DNA from: Bacteroidaceae bacterium
GTDB lineage: Bacteria; Bacteroidota; Bacteroidia; Bacteroidales; Bacteroidaceae
NCBI GenBank assembly: GCA_017534535.1
Contig: JAFXVZ010000017.1
Span: 1 to 64,000 of the forward strand
Reading direction: 5' to 3'
Length of the DNA: 64,000 nt
Made by a program: the position numbers and the translations under genes
Part shown: piece by piece, positions 8,575 through 18,633 of the stretch
How positions within the stretch are numbered: position 1 is the first letter of the stretch
How the letters are laid out: every line of letters begins with the position of its first letter
Notes under the pieces: model-generated
The model's database searches: none
Told to the model about the DNA's origin: nothing
The model's input: only the letters and a program-made list of their open reading frames with translations

Positions 8575-9702
8575 TTACATCGTAGCTTCTGCAGATCCTC
8601 CGTTCTCCCAAGGAGTGACATTAGCATCAAAACCAGTTCCGCCCTTGGCATTCACGTATGGCAACTCAGGTGCCACATCTATTGGAATAACGACACGCAC
8701 CACCAACTGGTCTTCGTAGATGCTGACATAAGGGACGCAGTCGAAATGATAGTTTTTGACAGTTACCTCATCTCTCAACAAGAACGAAAGGTTGAGTCGC
8801 AAGTTATTGATAAATTGATGGATTTCTTCACGTGTTGCCGTCACATCTTCAGGCAAACCAAAGGTCAAGGTAGATGTGGTAACATTACCTTCATTCTCGC
8901 CCGTGACATTGATGCTCCAATCATCAAGCGATTGGATACAAACTTCTTCGCTGTGCATACCCTGTCCCATCAAATAGCCATCTGCCAGTCCCACAACTGA
9001 AGCACGAAGACTATGCATATATATGATGCCTTTGACATTCACCAACACATGAAGTCGCCAAGTGATAGGTTTGGGTTGTGCGTAAAGAGTCTGAGTGACA
9101 AGACTGGATTCATACTCTCCCCGCTTGCGCCAAAGCACATAGTCACCTTCAGTACCAGTTACGACCTCTACATCACCCAACACATCCAAGTTGATGGGGT
9201 CAGGCTCTGCCTTGACTACGTAGAATCCTGTATTAGGATTGCGTTCCAGTCCTTTCATGGGTTCAGGCACAGCTATATCACCGAAAAGAGCCTCATTCAC
9301 AGTATCGCCTAGCACAGGTTGATTAGCAGCAGGACGCAGCTTCAACATCGCCAAATCAGGATTATCCATGTTGACAAATTCATTGTGACTATATTCCTCT
9401 GGAGAATAATCGAACACCATGCCCATATAATTACCTCGAGGCAAACCCAACCACGTATGTTCCACTTCAGCAGTTTTAAAATTACGGGTATATCCACTGC
9501 CATCGTTATCAATAAACCATGCAGTCATACCTCCAGGATAATCATCCGCTTCAGACCAGTCAGTGACCAACTCCAACTGACGATATTCATCAGCCATTAC
9601 CCAAAGGTCACGCCTGTCGGTACAGCTTGCGAGGATGACAAGCAGCAAAGCCCATGTGCATTCTCTTAGTCCTTTATATATATAATAGGTATAGTTACTC
9701 AT
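8575..9702 (-). CDS. DUF5119 domain lipoprotein
   Basis: A 375-residue lipoprotein with signal ending LLLVILASC (Cys27), followed by TDRRDLWVM, the typical start of DUF5119 proteins. Conserved family stretches include LVTDWSEA, TAWFIDNDGSGY and GNYMGMVFDYS. The C-terminus ends in FDANVTPWENGG, the same strand type as the fimbrillins' DVTAWP/ATVSDW block, which points to the same beta-sandwich fold. It overlaps the upstream DUF3575 gene by 4 bp (ATGA), so the two are translationally coupled. DUF5119 genes regularly accompany Mfa-like operons in Bacteroidales, and an anchor or early assembly role is a reasonable guess. No enzymatic motif is visible. Confidence 0.82.
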   Translation of the reverse strand: MSNYTYYIYKGLRECTWALLLVILASCTDRRDLWVMADEYRQLELVTDWSEADDYPGGMTAWFIDNDGSGYTRNFKTAEVEHTWLGLPRGNYMGMVFDYSPEEYSHNEFVNMDNPDLAMLKLRPAANQPVLGDTVNEALFGDIAVPEPMKGLERNPNTGFYVVKAEPDPINLDVLGDVEVVTGTEGDYVLWRKRGEYESSLVTQTLYAQPKPITWRLHVLVNVKGIIYMHSLRASVVGLADGYLMGQGMHSEEVCIQSLDDWSINVTGENEGNVTTSTLTFGLPEDVTATREEIHQFINNLRLNLSFLLRDEVTVKNYHFDCVPYVSIYEDQLVVRVVIPIDVAPELPYVNAKGGTGFDANVTPWENGGSAEATM

Positions 9703-11039
9703 GGCCTCCTCGTTTTAAAGTGAAACGGACGGGCATTGAATAGATAGACAATGCTCAAATTAATATGTGTAGGACCGGGGAATACGAAATTCCCAGAATC
9801 ATGATACATCAGGTGATAGTCCTGCTCCTCCAAATGACGGTCTGGATAAGTTGAGCTACCCAGATAATGGCGGTATTTGCTTGGGATGACACCAAAACCA
9901 ATGCCGGCATCTATCGCCCAATGTTCACCCCAGCGATGCTGATAGCCTAAATTAATATAGGTATTGATGTATTCACCTTGATAACCATCATGCTTCTTCC
10001 ATTCCCAATCGTATAAGCCTGCAGCTACAGCCACACCCACATGCCATCCGTCAAGCCAACGGTGATAAGCACGTTTGCCTAACCAATAACGTAGTTCAAC
10101 ACCTAAATTGAGGAACTGTGAGGCATGGGCATTCTTGTTCCAAATAAACCAAGGATGGAAGAACTCTGCCTCTAAGCTCCAGCGATTATTATTGCCAAGA
10201 GGGATTTCCACCTCGATATTAGGTGCTACAACACCCCACAAAAGCAGGTTGGTCTTTACTGCCCAAGCAGGAGTCTGGTCAGCAAGTTGAGGTACTTTCT
10301 TCTTTTTCACCTCATCAGGATAATAATATACGGTATTCTCTTTGACGATAACAACAGTATCCTTGATAACAAGAGTATCACGCACACTGACACATGGTTC
10401 AGCTGATTGCCAACTGACAATAGCTGTTCCACCACTTCGGAGCTGCGGCAGATAATCGCTCAATAGTTTGGTCCAGACACGACCTTCCTGTAACTCACGC
10501 AGTTTCTTCTCCCTGCTGTCTATACCTCTGGCATCAATGGTTGAAGAAGCATCAATAACGTCCAACACCTCATCACGCCAAGATTCATTGCTGGCAGCAA
10601 CTAAGTCACGCAGTCCTTGCCAACGTGCGGCTTCATTGTGCACACCAAAATATCCAATCCGACTCCCTAACTGTCTTTCTATCAAGCGTCGGATAGATTG
10701 ACCTCGCTGCACACCCAACCATTCATTATGTCGTAAAGAACCTTCAGGTGAAGCACCTGCATAGATATCAAGGCGTATATTTGTAGGAGCAACAGCAGCA
10801 TAGTTGCGGTTGAAATTCTCGACAAACTGTTGCCAACGAAGGTCATTGTTAGACAAAGACATATCAATATCCGTCTTATCCAAATGGAAATAGATGCTGA
10901 GTGTATCGTTTTGGGGAACGTGAACCTGTGCCATCAGAAACATAGGTATCAGCATCACTATCCAACACAATATGTATTTTAACTTAGCCACGATTCTGTT
11001 ATTTATAGGCTTAAAAACGCCATCCTTAATATTTACCAT
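9699..11039 (-). CDS. DUF3575 outer-membrane protein, first gene of fimbrial operon 1
   Basis: A 446-residue protein that opens the operon. After a charged N-terminus it has a hydrophobic signal (ILCWIVMLIPMFLMAQ). The first half, with RLDIYAGASPEGS and NEWLGVQRGQSIRRLIE, resembles the OmpA-like peptidoglycan-binding fold. The second half is DUF3575: WAVKTNLLLWGVVAPNIEVE, then FFHPWFIW, ELRYWLGKRAYHRWLDGW, VGVAVAAGLYDWEW and ending in aromatic-rich beta-strands typical of an outer-membrane barrel. It therefore probably sits in the outer membrane with a periplasmic OmpA-like part, as an anchor or assembly factor for the pilus. Such genes commonly start Mfa-type operons. The annotated start is the first ATG; a shorter start nearer the signal is possible. 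Confidence 0.82.
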   Translation of the reverse strand: MVNIKDGVFKPINNRIVAKLKYILCWIVMLIPMFLMAQVHVPQNDTLSIYFHLDKTDIDMSLSNNDLRWQQFVENFNRNYAAVAPTNIRLDIYAGASPEGSLRHNEWLGVQRGQSIRRLIERQLGSRIGYFGVHNEAARWQGLRDLVAASNESWRDEVLDVIDASSTIDARGIDSREKKLRELQEGRVWTKLLSDYLPQLRSGGTAIVSWQSAEPCVSVRDTLVIKDTVVIVKENTVYYYPDEVKKKKVPQLADQTPAWAVKTNLLLWGVVAPNIEVEIPLGNNNRWSLEAEFFHPWFIWNKNAHASQFLNLGVELRYWLGKRAYHRWLDGWHVGVAVAAGLYDWEWKKHDGYQGEYINTYINLGYQHRWGEHWAIDAGIGFGVIPSKYRHYLGSSTYPDRHLEEQDYHLMYHDSGNFVFPGPTHINLSIVYLFNARPFHFKTRRP

Positions 11040-11258
11040 TTATAAAGGAAATACCATTATACGTAAAGTATAAATTTTTGTGTAAAAATATTACTTTCTT
11101 TTTTATTAATTATACAAAGCTCATCAAATTTAAAAAAAAATATACTAATATTTTGGTTTATTAACGTCTATTAACTATTTCAATGCCGTTTTTACCCTAA
11201 AACAACAAATATTAAACAGATTTTATGCTTTGACTTAGTTCAGTTCAAATAAATTCAC

Positions 11259-11266
11259 TACCTTTG
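11259..11266 (+). promoter_or_regulatory. -7 box for the GH106-GH2 operon
   Basis: TACCTTTG is a perfect match to the Bacteroidetes -7 consensus TAnnTTTG. No good -33 box lies at 19-21 bp; the nearest TTTG is 26 bp upstream. Because transcription should start near 11272, the ATG at 11276 would be almost leaderless, which favours the ATG at 11291 or 11297 as the real start. Confidence 0.55.
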
Positions 11267-11290
11267 TGAAAAGAAATGAATAAAAAAGTA

Positions 11291-14200
11291 ATGAATATGA
11301 GAATCTGGAAAATGGCTTTGGGCGCAGCAACAGGTTTGCTGCTTGTATTAAGTAGTTGTGGAACACCAACTGCTGACGAAACGCTTTATGGTGAGTTTCA
11401 GAATCCACCTGCTGAAGCAAGACCTCGCGTATGGTGGCATTGGATGGATGGTAACGTAACAAAAGACGGTATCTACAAAGACCTGACTTGGATGAAACGT
11501 TCAGGTATTGCGGGTTTTATGAACTTCGATGCTGGCTTTAGAACTCCATTGCTGATTGACAAGAAGGTGTCATACATGACGGATGAATGGAAGGATGCTT
11601 TTGCTTACGCCGTGCATTTAGCTGATTCTCTCGACTTAGAGATGAGTGTTGCAGCATCACCAGGATGGAGCTTCACTGGTGGTCCTTGGGTAGAACCTAA
11701 AGATGGCATGAAAAAGTTGGTTTGGAGGGAGATGCGTGTGATAGGTGGCACCACCTACGATGGTCTCTTGCCTATGCCTTATCGAACCATTGGTGCCTTC
11801 CAAAACATCCCCCGCTCTAACGCTAATAATATAAATGGTGGTGGTGCCAATCCGGGCGAGGGCTTTTATGCCGACATTGCCGTTCTGGCTTTCAAGCTGC
11901 CTGAAGCAGACAAGAACCTGGCTAACCTAAATCCTCGCATATCTTCGAGCGGCGGCTATTTCTCTCTCTTGAATCTGACTGATGGTGACTTGACTAATGC
12001 AGACTTCTTGCCTCCTGGTCCTGGTGGAGCATCTGGTAAGGCTTGGATTCAATATGAGTTCTATCAACCCCAGACAGTAAAAGCGCTGACCATTGTGGAC
12101 GGTAGAGTACGTGGTCAATGGGGAGCTCCTAAACAAGAAATTAATAAGGTATTGCAAGCAAGTGACGATGGAGTTAATTTCCGTGAGGTATGCAAGATTC
12201 CTAATAGCTCTGCACCTCAAGGTACTGTGGATATTCCAGAAATAACGGCTAAATATTTCCGTCTGGTAATCGATAATGTAGTGACTGTCAATCCTTACGC
12301 TGCTTTGATGGGTGCAAGCACAGAACCACAGGCACAGCCTACACCTATTGCCGAGTTCGTGCTGCATAGTGTAAGTCGCATCAATCATGCAGAGGAGAAA
12401 GCCGGCTTTGCCGCTCCTGCCGACTTAGCCCTATACGACACCCCTGACGAAGCTGCTGCCATCTCTTTAGAGGATGTGATTGACATTACCGATAAGGTAC
12501 ATGAAGGCCGTTTGGTATGGGATGTACCCGAAGGGACGTGGAAGATTGTTCGCTATGGCTATTCCCAGACAGGACACCAGAATAATCCTGCTCCTCCAGA
12601 GGCAACTGGTTTTGAAGTGGATAAGATGGACCCTATTGCCTTCAAAGCCTATATGGACCATTACTTAGGTATGTACACTGACGCATCCAAGAACCAATTA
12701 GGCAAGGTGGTTAAATACATCATGACTGACAGTTACGAATCTGAGCAGGAGAACTGGACACCTGCTATGGAGGAGGAGTTTGAGAAACGCAATGGTTATA
12801 GCTTGCGCCCTTGGATGCCTGTGCTGATGGGCCATATCGTCAACAGCTCGGAGGAGAGTGAGAAATTCTTGCGTGACTGGCGCCGCACTTTAGGAAGCTT
12901 AGTGACTGACTATTGCTATAACCTGCTGACTGACATCCTAAAGGAGCGAGGCATGGGTCGCTATACGGAGTCGCATGAGAATGGACGAGTATATCTGGTA
13001 GATGGTATGGAGGTGAAGGCGAAAGCCGATGTGCCTATGGCAGCAGCTTGGATGCCTAACAATACTGGCGCTTCTACCCCACCTATGAGTCGTGCAGATA
13101 TTCGCGAGTCGGCTTCTGTTGCCCATATCTACGGACAGAACCTAGTGGCTGGTGAATCACTCACAGCTCCTGGTGGTGAAGGACAGTCTTATGCTTATCA
13201 CCCTGCCAACCTGAAAGCCATTGCCGATATGGAAATGGCAAGCGGTCTGAATCGTTTTGTCATCCATACCTCCGTTCATCAACCTTTAGACGAGCTGAAG
13301 CCAGGTTTAGGCTTAGGACCTATCGGACAGTGGTTCAATCGCCTCGACAACTGGTCGGAATCCGCATGGGCATGGATGGACTATTTGGCTCGTAGTTGCT
13401 ACCTGTTGCAGAAAGGCAGGTTTGTGGCCGACATCTTATATTATTATGGTGAAGACAACAACATTACCGGCCTATATGGAGCCGAACAGCCAGCCTTCCC
13501 AAGTGGCTATAACTATGACTATATTAACAGCGATGCCCTACTGAATCTGGTGAATTACGAGTTTAGCAGGATTCAGACAGAAAGTGGCATGAGCTATCGT
13601 ATGCTGGTGCTTGACCCGAATGTGAAGCGTCTGCCTTTGGATGTACTGAAAAAGATTGCAGAACTGGCAAAGGCTGGTGCCGTGATTTGTGGTGCTAAGC
13701 CTGAATTGCCTGGCCGCCTGACAGATGACGTGGAGGAGTTCAATGCTTTGGTCAACGAGATTTGGGGTGGAGAGCTGAAGAATGTATATCTGACCAATGA
13801 CATGCAAAGTGTATTGGATAAGATAGGTGTAAAACCGGATGTGAACATCGGCAAGGACTTGCGATTTGTACATCGACATACGAGTCGCGCTGACATCTAT
13901 TGGATCAACAACCCCGAAGGTCCGGACAAGACTGTAGAGCTGTCATTCCGTGTTAAAGGCAAGAAGCCAGAGATCTGGCATCCCGAAACAGGTAAGCGTG
14001 AAGAGGTGACTTATCGCACAGAGGGTGGACGAACGGTAGTAAAGGTGAATTTGATAGAGAACGATGCCCTGTTTGTGGTATTTAACGGCCCGGCTGAACA
14101 AGAGGCTGTAACTTTGCCCGAATTCGAAGAGGTGCATGTCAATACCATCAACATTCCTTGGGATGTGGCATTCCAAGAGAATCGCGGTGCTCCTGCTAAA

Positions 14201-14617
14201 GCTCATTTCGACCAGCTAATCAACTTGGCAGACAGCGATGTAGATGGCATCAAGTATTTCAGTGGTGTGGCTACCTACACCAGCAGTTTCGAGGTAAAGG
14301 ACGAAGAGCTTAATTCCCGTCAAGTACTCCTCGACTTAGGTAAAGTAGGTGTCATGGCGGAGGTAACTCTCAATGGCAAGAACTTAGGTGTATATTGGAA
14401 GACACCTTATCGCTTAGATATCAAGGAGGCTTTGCAAGTGGGCAAGAACGACATCGAGGTGAAGGTCACGAACCTGTGGATTAACCGCTTGATAGGCGAT
14501 TCTCGCCCAGACATGACGGAAAAGATCACTTGGTCACAGTATCCGTTCTATAACCCGAACTCCAAAATGTCACCGTCTGGACTCATGGGACCTGTCAGCC
14601 TGATAATCTGCAAATAA
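11291..14617 (+). CDS. Glycoside hydrolase family 106-like (putative alpha-L-rhamnosidase)
   Basis: About 1108 residues. A lipoprotein signal (GLLLVLSSC) targets it to the periplasm or outer surface. The opening RPRVWWHWMDGNVTKDGI, SGIAGFMNFDAGF and MSVAASPGWSFTGGPWV are hallmarks of the GH106 family, whose studied Bacteroides members remove alpha-L-rhamnose from plant pectins. Further conserved blocks are MTDSYESEQENWTP (acidic, likely active site), YTESHENGRVYLVDG and GESLTAPGGEGQSY. The C-terminal 150 residues form a GH2-like sugar-binding jelly roll (VTLNGKNLGVYWKTPY, VKVTNLWINRLIGD). The next gene starts 1 bp after the stop, so both are cotranscribed. Start choice: the ATG at 11276 is only about 10 bp from the -7 box, so I prefer 11291. 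The substrate is inferred from the family. Confidence 0.82.
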   Translation: MNMRIWKMALGAATGLLLVLSSCGTPTADETLYGEFQNPPAEARPRVWWHWMDGNVTKDGIYKDLTWMKRSGIAGFMNFDAGFRTPLLIDKKVSYMTDEWKDAFAYAVHLADSLDLEMSVAASPGWSFTGGPWVEPKDGMKKLVWREMRVIGGTTYDGLLPMPYRTIGAFQNIPRSNANNINGGGANPGEGFYADIAVLAFKLPEADKNLANLNPRISSSGGYFSLLNLTDGDLTNADFLPPGPGGASGKAWIQYEFYQPQTVKALTIVDGRVRGQWGAPKQEINKVLQASDDGVNFREVCKIPNSSAPQGTVDIPEITAKYFRLVIDNVVTVNPYAALMGASTEPQAQPTPIAEFVLHSVSRINHAEEKAGFAAPADLALYDTPDEAAAISLEDVIDITDKVHEGRLVWDVPEGTWKIVRYGYSQTGHQNNPAPPEATGFEVDKMDPIAFKAYMDHYLGMYTDASKNQLGKVVKYIMTDSYESEQENWTPAMEEEFEKRNGYSLRPWMPVLMGHIVNSSEESEKFLRDWRRTLGSLVTDYCYNLLTDILKERGMGRYTESHENGRVYLVDGMEVKAKADVPMAAAWMPNNTGASTPPMSRADIRESASVAHIYGQNLVAGESLTAPGGEGQSYAYHPANLKAIADMEMASGLNRFVIHTSVHQPLDELKPGLGLGPIGQWFNRLDNWSESAWAWMDYLARSCYLLQKGRFVADILYYYGEDNNITGLYGAEQPAFPSGYNYDYINSDALLNLVNYEFSRIQTESGMSYRMLVLDPNVKRLPLDVLKKIAELAKAGAVICGAKPELPGRLTDDVEEFNALVNEIWGGELKNVYLTNDMQSVLDKIGVKPDVNIGKDLRFVHRHTSRADIYWINNPEGPDKTVELSFRVKGKKPEIWHPETGKREEVTYRTEGGRTVVKVNLIENDALFVVFNGPAEQEAVTLPEFEEVHVNTINIPWDVAFQENRGAPAKAHFDQLINLADSDVDGIKYFSGVATYTSSFEVKDEELNSRQVLLDLGKVGVMAEVTLNGKNLGVYWKTPYRLDIKEALQVGKNDIEVKVTNLWINRLIGDSRPDMTEKITWSQYPFYNPNSKMSPSGLMGPVSLIICK

Positions 14618-14618
14618 A

Positions 14619-17084
14619 ATGAGACGATTATTAACTTTAGCCTTATCTTTCCTGCCTTTGTTGGTTTTCGCCCAAAGGCAGGAAATGCTATTGGAGAAAG
14701 GATGGCGATTTGCCAACCGAGAAGCGACTGATGCCTGGAGGATTGATTATAACGACAGTAATTGGCAGACAGTTACTGTTCCTCACGATTGGGCCATCTA
14801 TGGACCTTTTGATGGCAATAACGACAGGCAGATGGTGGCTGTTGAGCAGGATGGCGAAACGGAAGCTTCGCAGAAGTCGGGCCGCACAGGTGGACTGCCC
14901 TTTGTGGGCATTGGCTGGTACCGCCATGCCTTCGATGTGCCTGCCGGCAAGCAGACGGCACTGGTGTTCGATGGTGCCATGAGTGAGGCGCGCGTCTATG
15001 TCAATGGGCAAGAAGCCATCTTCTGGCCCTATGGCTACAACTCTTTCTATTGCGATGTGACGCCTTTCATCCATGCCGATGGCAAGAACAATGTGGTGGC
15101 AGTAAGGTTAGAGAACCGTCCTTCATCTTCTCGTTGGTATCCTGGGGCAGGACTGTATCGTAATGTGCATGTGGTGACCACCGACAAGATACACGTACCT
15201 GTTTGGGGTACGCACGTCACTACCCCACATGTAGATAGCAACTATGCCTCAGTTAGTCTGCGTATTTCTTTGGCGAACACCGAACACCAGCAGATGATTC
15301 GCTTAGTGACCGACATCATCGCCCCTGACGGCAAGACTGTTGCCACGAAAGATGACACCAAGATGGCGGTGCATGACATTGCATTCGGTCAGACCTTCAT
15401 CGTTGAGCATCCTCAGCTTTGGTCACCTGAGACACCTTATCTATATAAAGCCCGTACGCGTGTCTTTGCCGACGGCAAGCAGGTAGATGAATATACCACC
15501 CACTTCGGCATTCGCAGCATCGAGTACGTGCCCGAGAAAGGCTTCTTCCTCAACGGGCAACTGCGTAAGTTTCAAGGCGTTTGCAACCATCATGACCTCG
15601 GACCTTTAGGAGCAGCTATCAACAAGGCAGCCTTGCGTCGCCAACTCACCTTGCTGAAAGACATGGGTTGCGATGCCATCCGTACCTCGCACAACATGCC
15701 TGCCCCAGAGCTGGTGGAGTTGTGCGACGAGATGGGCTTCATGATGATGGTCGAACCTTTCGACGAATGGGACATGGCGAAATGTGAGAACGGCTATCAC
15801 CGTTTCTTCCACGAATGGGCAGAGCGTGACATGGTGAACATGGTGCAGCATTATCGCAATCACCCCAGTGTGGTGATGTGGAGCATAGGCAACGAGGTGC
15901 CCAACCAGCGTGACCCAGAGAGCTATAAGACATTGGCATTCTTACAGGACATCTGCCATCGCCTCGACCCTACCCGACCTGTGACTGTGGGCATCGACCA
16001 GGCTGAGAACTCCCTGCACAACGGCTTTGCTGCCACTATCGACATCCCTGGCTTTAACTACCGCCTGCCATTCTATCAGGAGGCTTATGCCATCCTGCCA
16101 CAAGGCTTGGTATTAGGCTCTGAGACAGCATCCACCGTCAGCTCAAGAGGCGTGTATAAATTCCCTGCCGAATTGAAGAAGGGAGCCGTCTATCCAGACA
16201 TGCAGTCGTCGGGCTATGACACCGAGGCATGCCCATGGTCTAATATTCCCGACTTGGACTTTGCCATGGCCGATGACAACGAATGGGAGATCGGTCAGTT
16301 CGTATGGACAGGCTTCGACTACTTGGGTGAGCCTACCCCCTATTACGACAACTGGCCTGCCCATAGCTCTTACTTCGGCATCATTGACTTGGCATCCATC
16401 CCTAAGGATCGCTACTACCTTTATCGAAGTTTATGGAACAAGAACGAGAGCACCTTGCACATCCTGCCCCACTGGACATGGAAAAACCGCAAGGGACAAG
16501 TTACCCCTGTCTATGTCTATACCAGCTATCCAGAGGCAGAGTTATTTGTGAATGGCAAGAGCCAGGGGCGTCAGCACAAATGGACAGCCGCTGAAGCCAA
16601 AGCACAGGAAGCAGCATTGGGCGAGAAAGCCACGATGCACCGCTATCGCCTCATGTGGGAGGATGTCCGTTATGAGCCTGGTGAACTCAAAGTGGTAGCT
16701 TATGATGCCAATGGCAACAAAGCAGAAGAGAAAGTTGTTCGTACGGCAGGCAAGCCTCACCATCTGCAGCTGGAGACAGATAGAAGTAAGCTATCAGCCG
16801 ATGGCAAAGACTTGGCATATATCACTGTGAGTGTGGTGGATAAAGATGGCAACCTCTGTCCTGACGATGTTCGTGAGGTGAACTTCAAGGTAAGTGGAGC
16901 CGGCACCTTCCGTGCAGCAGCCAATGGCGACCCCACATGCCTCGAGCTCTTCCATCTGCCCCACATGCACGCCTTTGCAGGGCAGCTTACCGCGATTGTG
17001 CAAAGTGGCGAACAGGCAGGTACCATTACCCTTCAGGCTACTGCCAAAGGACTGAAACCTGCCAGCATTACGATTGACAATTGA
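14619..17084 (+). CDS. Glycoside hydrolase family 2 beta-galactosidase-like
   Basis: An 821-residue secreted enzyme (signal RLLTLALSFLPLLVFAQ). Domains in order: sugar-binding jelly roll (WRIDYNDSNWQTVTVPHDW), Ig-like domain, TIM barrel, a DUF4982-like segment around residues 620-680, and a final Big_1-like Ig domain (LSADGKDLAYITVSVVDKDG). Catalytic residues are readable: acid/base Glu about 426 in WSIGNEVPN and nucleophile Glu about 502 in LGSETAST; HHDLGPLGAA is also a typical GH2 block. The combination is characteristic of Bacteroides exo-acting beta-galactosidases. With the GH106 neighbour it would trim rhamnose- and galactose-containing side chains of plant glycans. No SusC/SusD pair is adjacent. 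The last codons run into a 7-bp repeat array. Confidence 0.85.
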   Translation: MRRLLTLALSFLPLLVFAQRQEMLLEKGWRFANREATDAWRIDYNDSNWQTVTVPHDWAIYGPFDGNNDRQMVAVEQDGETEASQKSGRTGGLPFVGIGWYRHAFDVPAGKQTALVFDGAMSEARVYVNGQEAIFWPYGYNSFYCDVTPFIHADGKNNVVAVRLENRPSSSRWYPGAGLYRNVHVVTTDKIHVPVWGTHVTTPHVDSNYASVSLRISLANTEHQQMIRLVTDIIAPDGKTVATKDDTKMAVHDIAFGQTFIVEHPQLWSPETPYLYKARTRVFADGKQVDEYTTHFGIRSIEYVPEKGFFLNGQLRKFQGVCNHHDLGPLGAAINKAALRRQLTLLKDMGCDAIRTSHNMPAPELVELCDEMGFMMMVEPFDEWDMAKCENGYHRFFHEWAERDMVNMVQHYRNHPSVVMWSIGNEVPNQRDPESYKTLAFLQDICHRLDPTRPVTVGIDQAENSLHNGFAATIDIPGFNYRLPFYQEAYAILPQGLVLGSETASTVSSRGVYKFPAELKKGAVYPDMQSSGYDTEACPWSNIPDLDFAMADDNEWEIGQFVWTGFDYLGEPTPYYDNWPAHSSYFGIIDLASIPKDRYYLYRSLWNKNESTLHILPHWTWKNRKGQVTPVYVYTSYPEAELFVNGKSQGRQHKWTAAEAKAQEAALGEKATMHRYRLMWEDVRYEPGELKVVAYDANGNKAEEKVVRTAGKPHHLQLETDRSKLSADGKDLAYITVSVVDKDGNLCPDDVREVNFKVSGAGTFRAAANGDPTCLELFHLPHMHAFAGQLTAIVQSGEQAGTITLQATAKGLKPASITIDN

Positions 17085-17093
17085 CGATTGACC
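17073..17093. repeat. ATTGACN heptamer array at GH2 stop codon
   Basis: Three direct heptamers (ATTGACA, ATTGACG, ATTGACC) overlap the end of the GH2 gene and encode its terminal TIDN-stop. The same heptamer in the opposite orientation lies at 17260-17308 over the end of the convergent xth gene, so the two arrays form a long imperfect inverted repeat around the intergenic region. Confidence 0.7.
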
Positions 17094-17259
17094 ATTATCC
17101 TCGCCTGTCACGCCCTTTATACTCCTCCTCCGCAAGCGGGTCCCCTCCCCTAATAGGGGAGGTAGAGGTGGAGTTCTTCAATCCTCACTTTCTGGAGCAG
17201 CAAGGGCAGAGCGATACTTGGATCAGCTATACTGGGTCACGACAGAATAGGGGCGAAGT

Positions 17260-17308
17260 TCAATGGTCAATGGTCAATCGTCAATCGTCAATTGTCAATC
17301 GTCAACTC
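17260..17308. repeat. TCAATNG heptamer array at xth stop codon
   Basis: Seven heptamers (TCAATGG twice, TCAATCG twice, TCAATTG, TCAATCG, TCAACTC) run over the 3' end of the minus-strand xth gene, whose last residues LTIDN-stop they encode. They are the reverse complement of the array at 17073-17093. Confidence 0.75.
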
Positions 17309-18046
17309 AACCGGACAATGGTCAGAACCAAAGATATCGCTGTGGATGCGAGCCCCCCGCAGTTTGTCATCCAGCCGCTTCGAGGTCAGGAAATAATCGA
17401 TGCGCCACCCAGCGTTCTTCTCGCGGGCATGGAAGCGATAGCTCCACCATGAGTACTGGTTCGCCATGTCAGGATAGAAATAGCGGAAAGTATCCGTAAA
17501 GCCACTGCCCAGCAGCACCGTCATTTTCTCACGCTCCTCATCCGTAAAGCCCGCATTGCGACGGTTTGTCTTAGGGTTACGCAAGTCAATCTCCTGATGC
17601 GCCACATTCATATCCCCACACACAATAACAGGCTTCTTGGCATCCAATGCCAAAAGATAGTTACGGAAATCATCTTCCCACTTCATTCGATAGTCCAACC
17701 GCCTCAATTCATCTTGTGAATTAGGTGTATAGACCGTTATCAAATAAAACTCAGGCATCTCTAAGGTAATGACTCGTCCCTCATGGTCATGCTCTTCTAT
17801 ACCAATGCCATAAGTCACAGATAAGGGTTCATGCTTGGAATAAATAGCAGTACCAGAATATCCTTTCTTCTCGGCATAGTTCCAGTAAGAGCGATAGCCC
17901 TCAAATTCCAAATCCAACTGTCCTGCCTGCATCTTTGTCTCTTGCAAGCAGAAGAAATCAGCATCCAATGCCTTGAAAGCATCAGCAAATCCTTTATCGG
18001 CACAGGCCCTCAGCCCGTTCACGTTCCACGAAATCAGTTTCACCAT
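17288..18046 (-). CDS. xth: Exodeoxyribonuclease III (AP endonuclease)
   Basis: A 252-residue cytosolic enzyme of the exonuclease III / APE1 family that nicks DNA at abasic sites in base-excision repair. The ordered metal- and DNA-binding motifs are all present: [42 protein letters not shown] and the final GSDHCPV. Length is as usual for the family (about 250). The start at 18046 (MVKLISWN) is preferred over an upstream ATG at 18064 because the family begins directly with this strand. It follows lrp by 20 bp on the same strand and is probably cotranscribed with it. The stop codon lies within a 7-bp tandem repeat array. Confidence 0.93.
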   Translation of the reverse strand: MVKLISWNVNGLRACADKGFADAFKALDADFFCLQETKMQAGQLDLEFEGYRSYWNYAEKKGYSGTAIYSKHEPLSVTYGIGIEEHDHEGRVITLEMPEFYLITVYTPNSQDELRRLDYRMKWEDDFRNYLLALDAKKPVIVCGDMNVAHQEIDLRNPKTNRRNAGFTDEEREKMTVLLGSGFTDTFRYFYPDMANQYSWWSYRFHAREKNAGWRIDYFLTSKRLDDKLRGARIHSDIFGSDHCPVELTIDN

Positions 18047-18066
18047 ATTAATATCATTGTTCATTA

Positions 18067-18528
18067 TTAGAAGTTCAATCCATAACTATGCTTCACCTCA
18101 CTCATCACAAACATGCTCTCTACAGAACCGAGGCTATCGATAGTTCCCAACTTGTTAATGAGGAAGTCGTTGTATGCTTTCATATCTGTAGCATGAATCT
18201 TCAGCAGATAGTCAGTAGTTCCCGAAACATTGTAGCACTCAGTTACCTCGGGCAACTCCCGCACCATCTCCATGAAATCCTTGGCAATGTCACGATTCAT
18301 ACGTTTCAGCTTCACGTTGCAGAACACGATGAAGCCCTGATTCAGCTTCTCGGCATCCAATACAGCTATGTACTTTTTAATATATCCATTCCCCTCCAAG
18401 CGTTTGAGACGCTCATACACAGGCGTTGACGAGAGGTTCACCTTGGCCGCCAGCTCCTTGATGGTGAGGCGTCCATTCTCCTGTAAAACCCGCAAAATCT
18501 GCAGGTCAGTCCTATCCAAAGTATCCAT
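18067..18528 (-). CDS. Lrp/AsnC family transcriptional regulator
   Basis: A 153-residue feast/famine regulator. The start at 18528 ([19 protein letters not shown]) matches the family; the longer frame is spurious. Residues 3-60 form the winged helix-turn-helix ([20 protein letters not shown]), and residues 65-150 the RAM/AsnC ligand-binding domain with [15 protein letters not shown] and [18 protein letters not shown]. These proteins bind amino acids and act as dimers or octamers on nearby promoters. The gene is divergent from metY across a short region holding both promoters, so control of metY by methionine- or cysteine-related amino acids is a sensible guess. Confidence 0.92.
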   Translation of the reverse strand: MDTLDRTDLQILRVLQENGRLTIKELAAKVNLSSTPVYERLKRLEGNGYIKKYIAVLDAEKLNQGFIVFCNVKLKRMNRDIAKDFMEMVRELPEVTECYNVSGTTDYLLKIHATDMKAYNDFLINKLGTIDSLGSVESMFVMSEVKHSYGLNF

Positions 18529-18598
18529 AAAAGTAAGTTTATTCTGCCAAAGGCAACAATAAGTAACACATTTAGTACACACGTTCTATACACACCTG

Positions 18599-18630
18599 CA
18601 AATGTAGTAACATTTTCTGAACTTTCCAAT
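18599..18630 (-). promoter_or_regulatory. Promoter of lrp-xth
   Basis: On the minus strand the -7 box TACATTTG (18599-18606) is a perfect consensus match and an ATTG lies 20 bp upstream at 18627-18630, close to the TTTG -33 element. It lies back to back with the metY promoter. Confidence 0.65.
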
Positions 18631-18633
18631 ATA

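Noticed and set aside
11235..11462. 75-residue minus-strand frame before the DUF3575 gene
   Set aside because: Antisense to the start and promoter of the GH106 gene; no homology or start signal.
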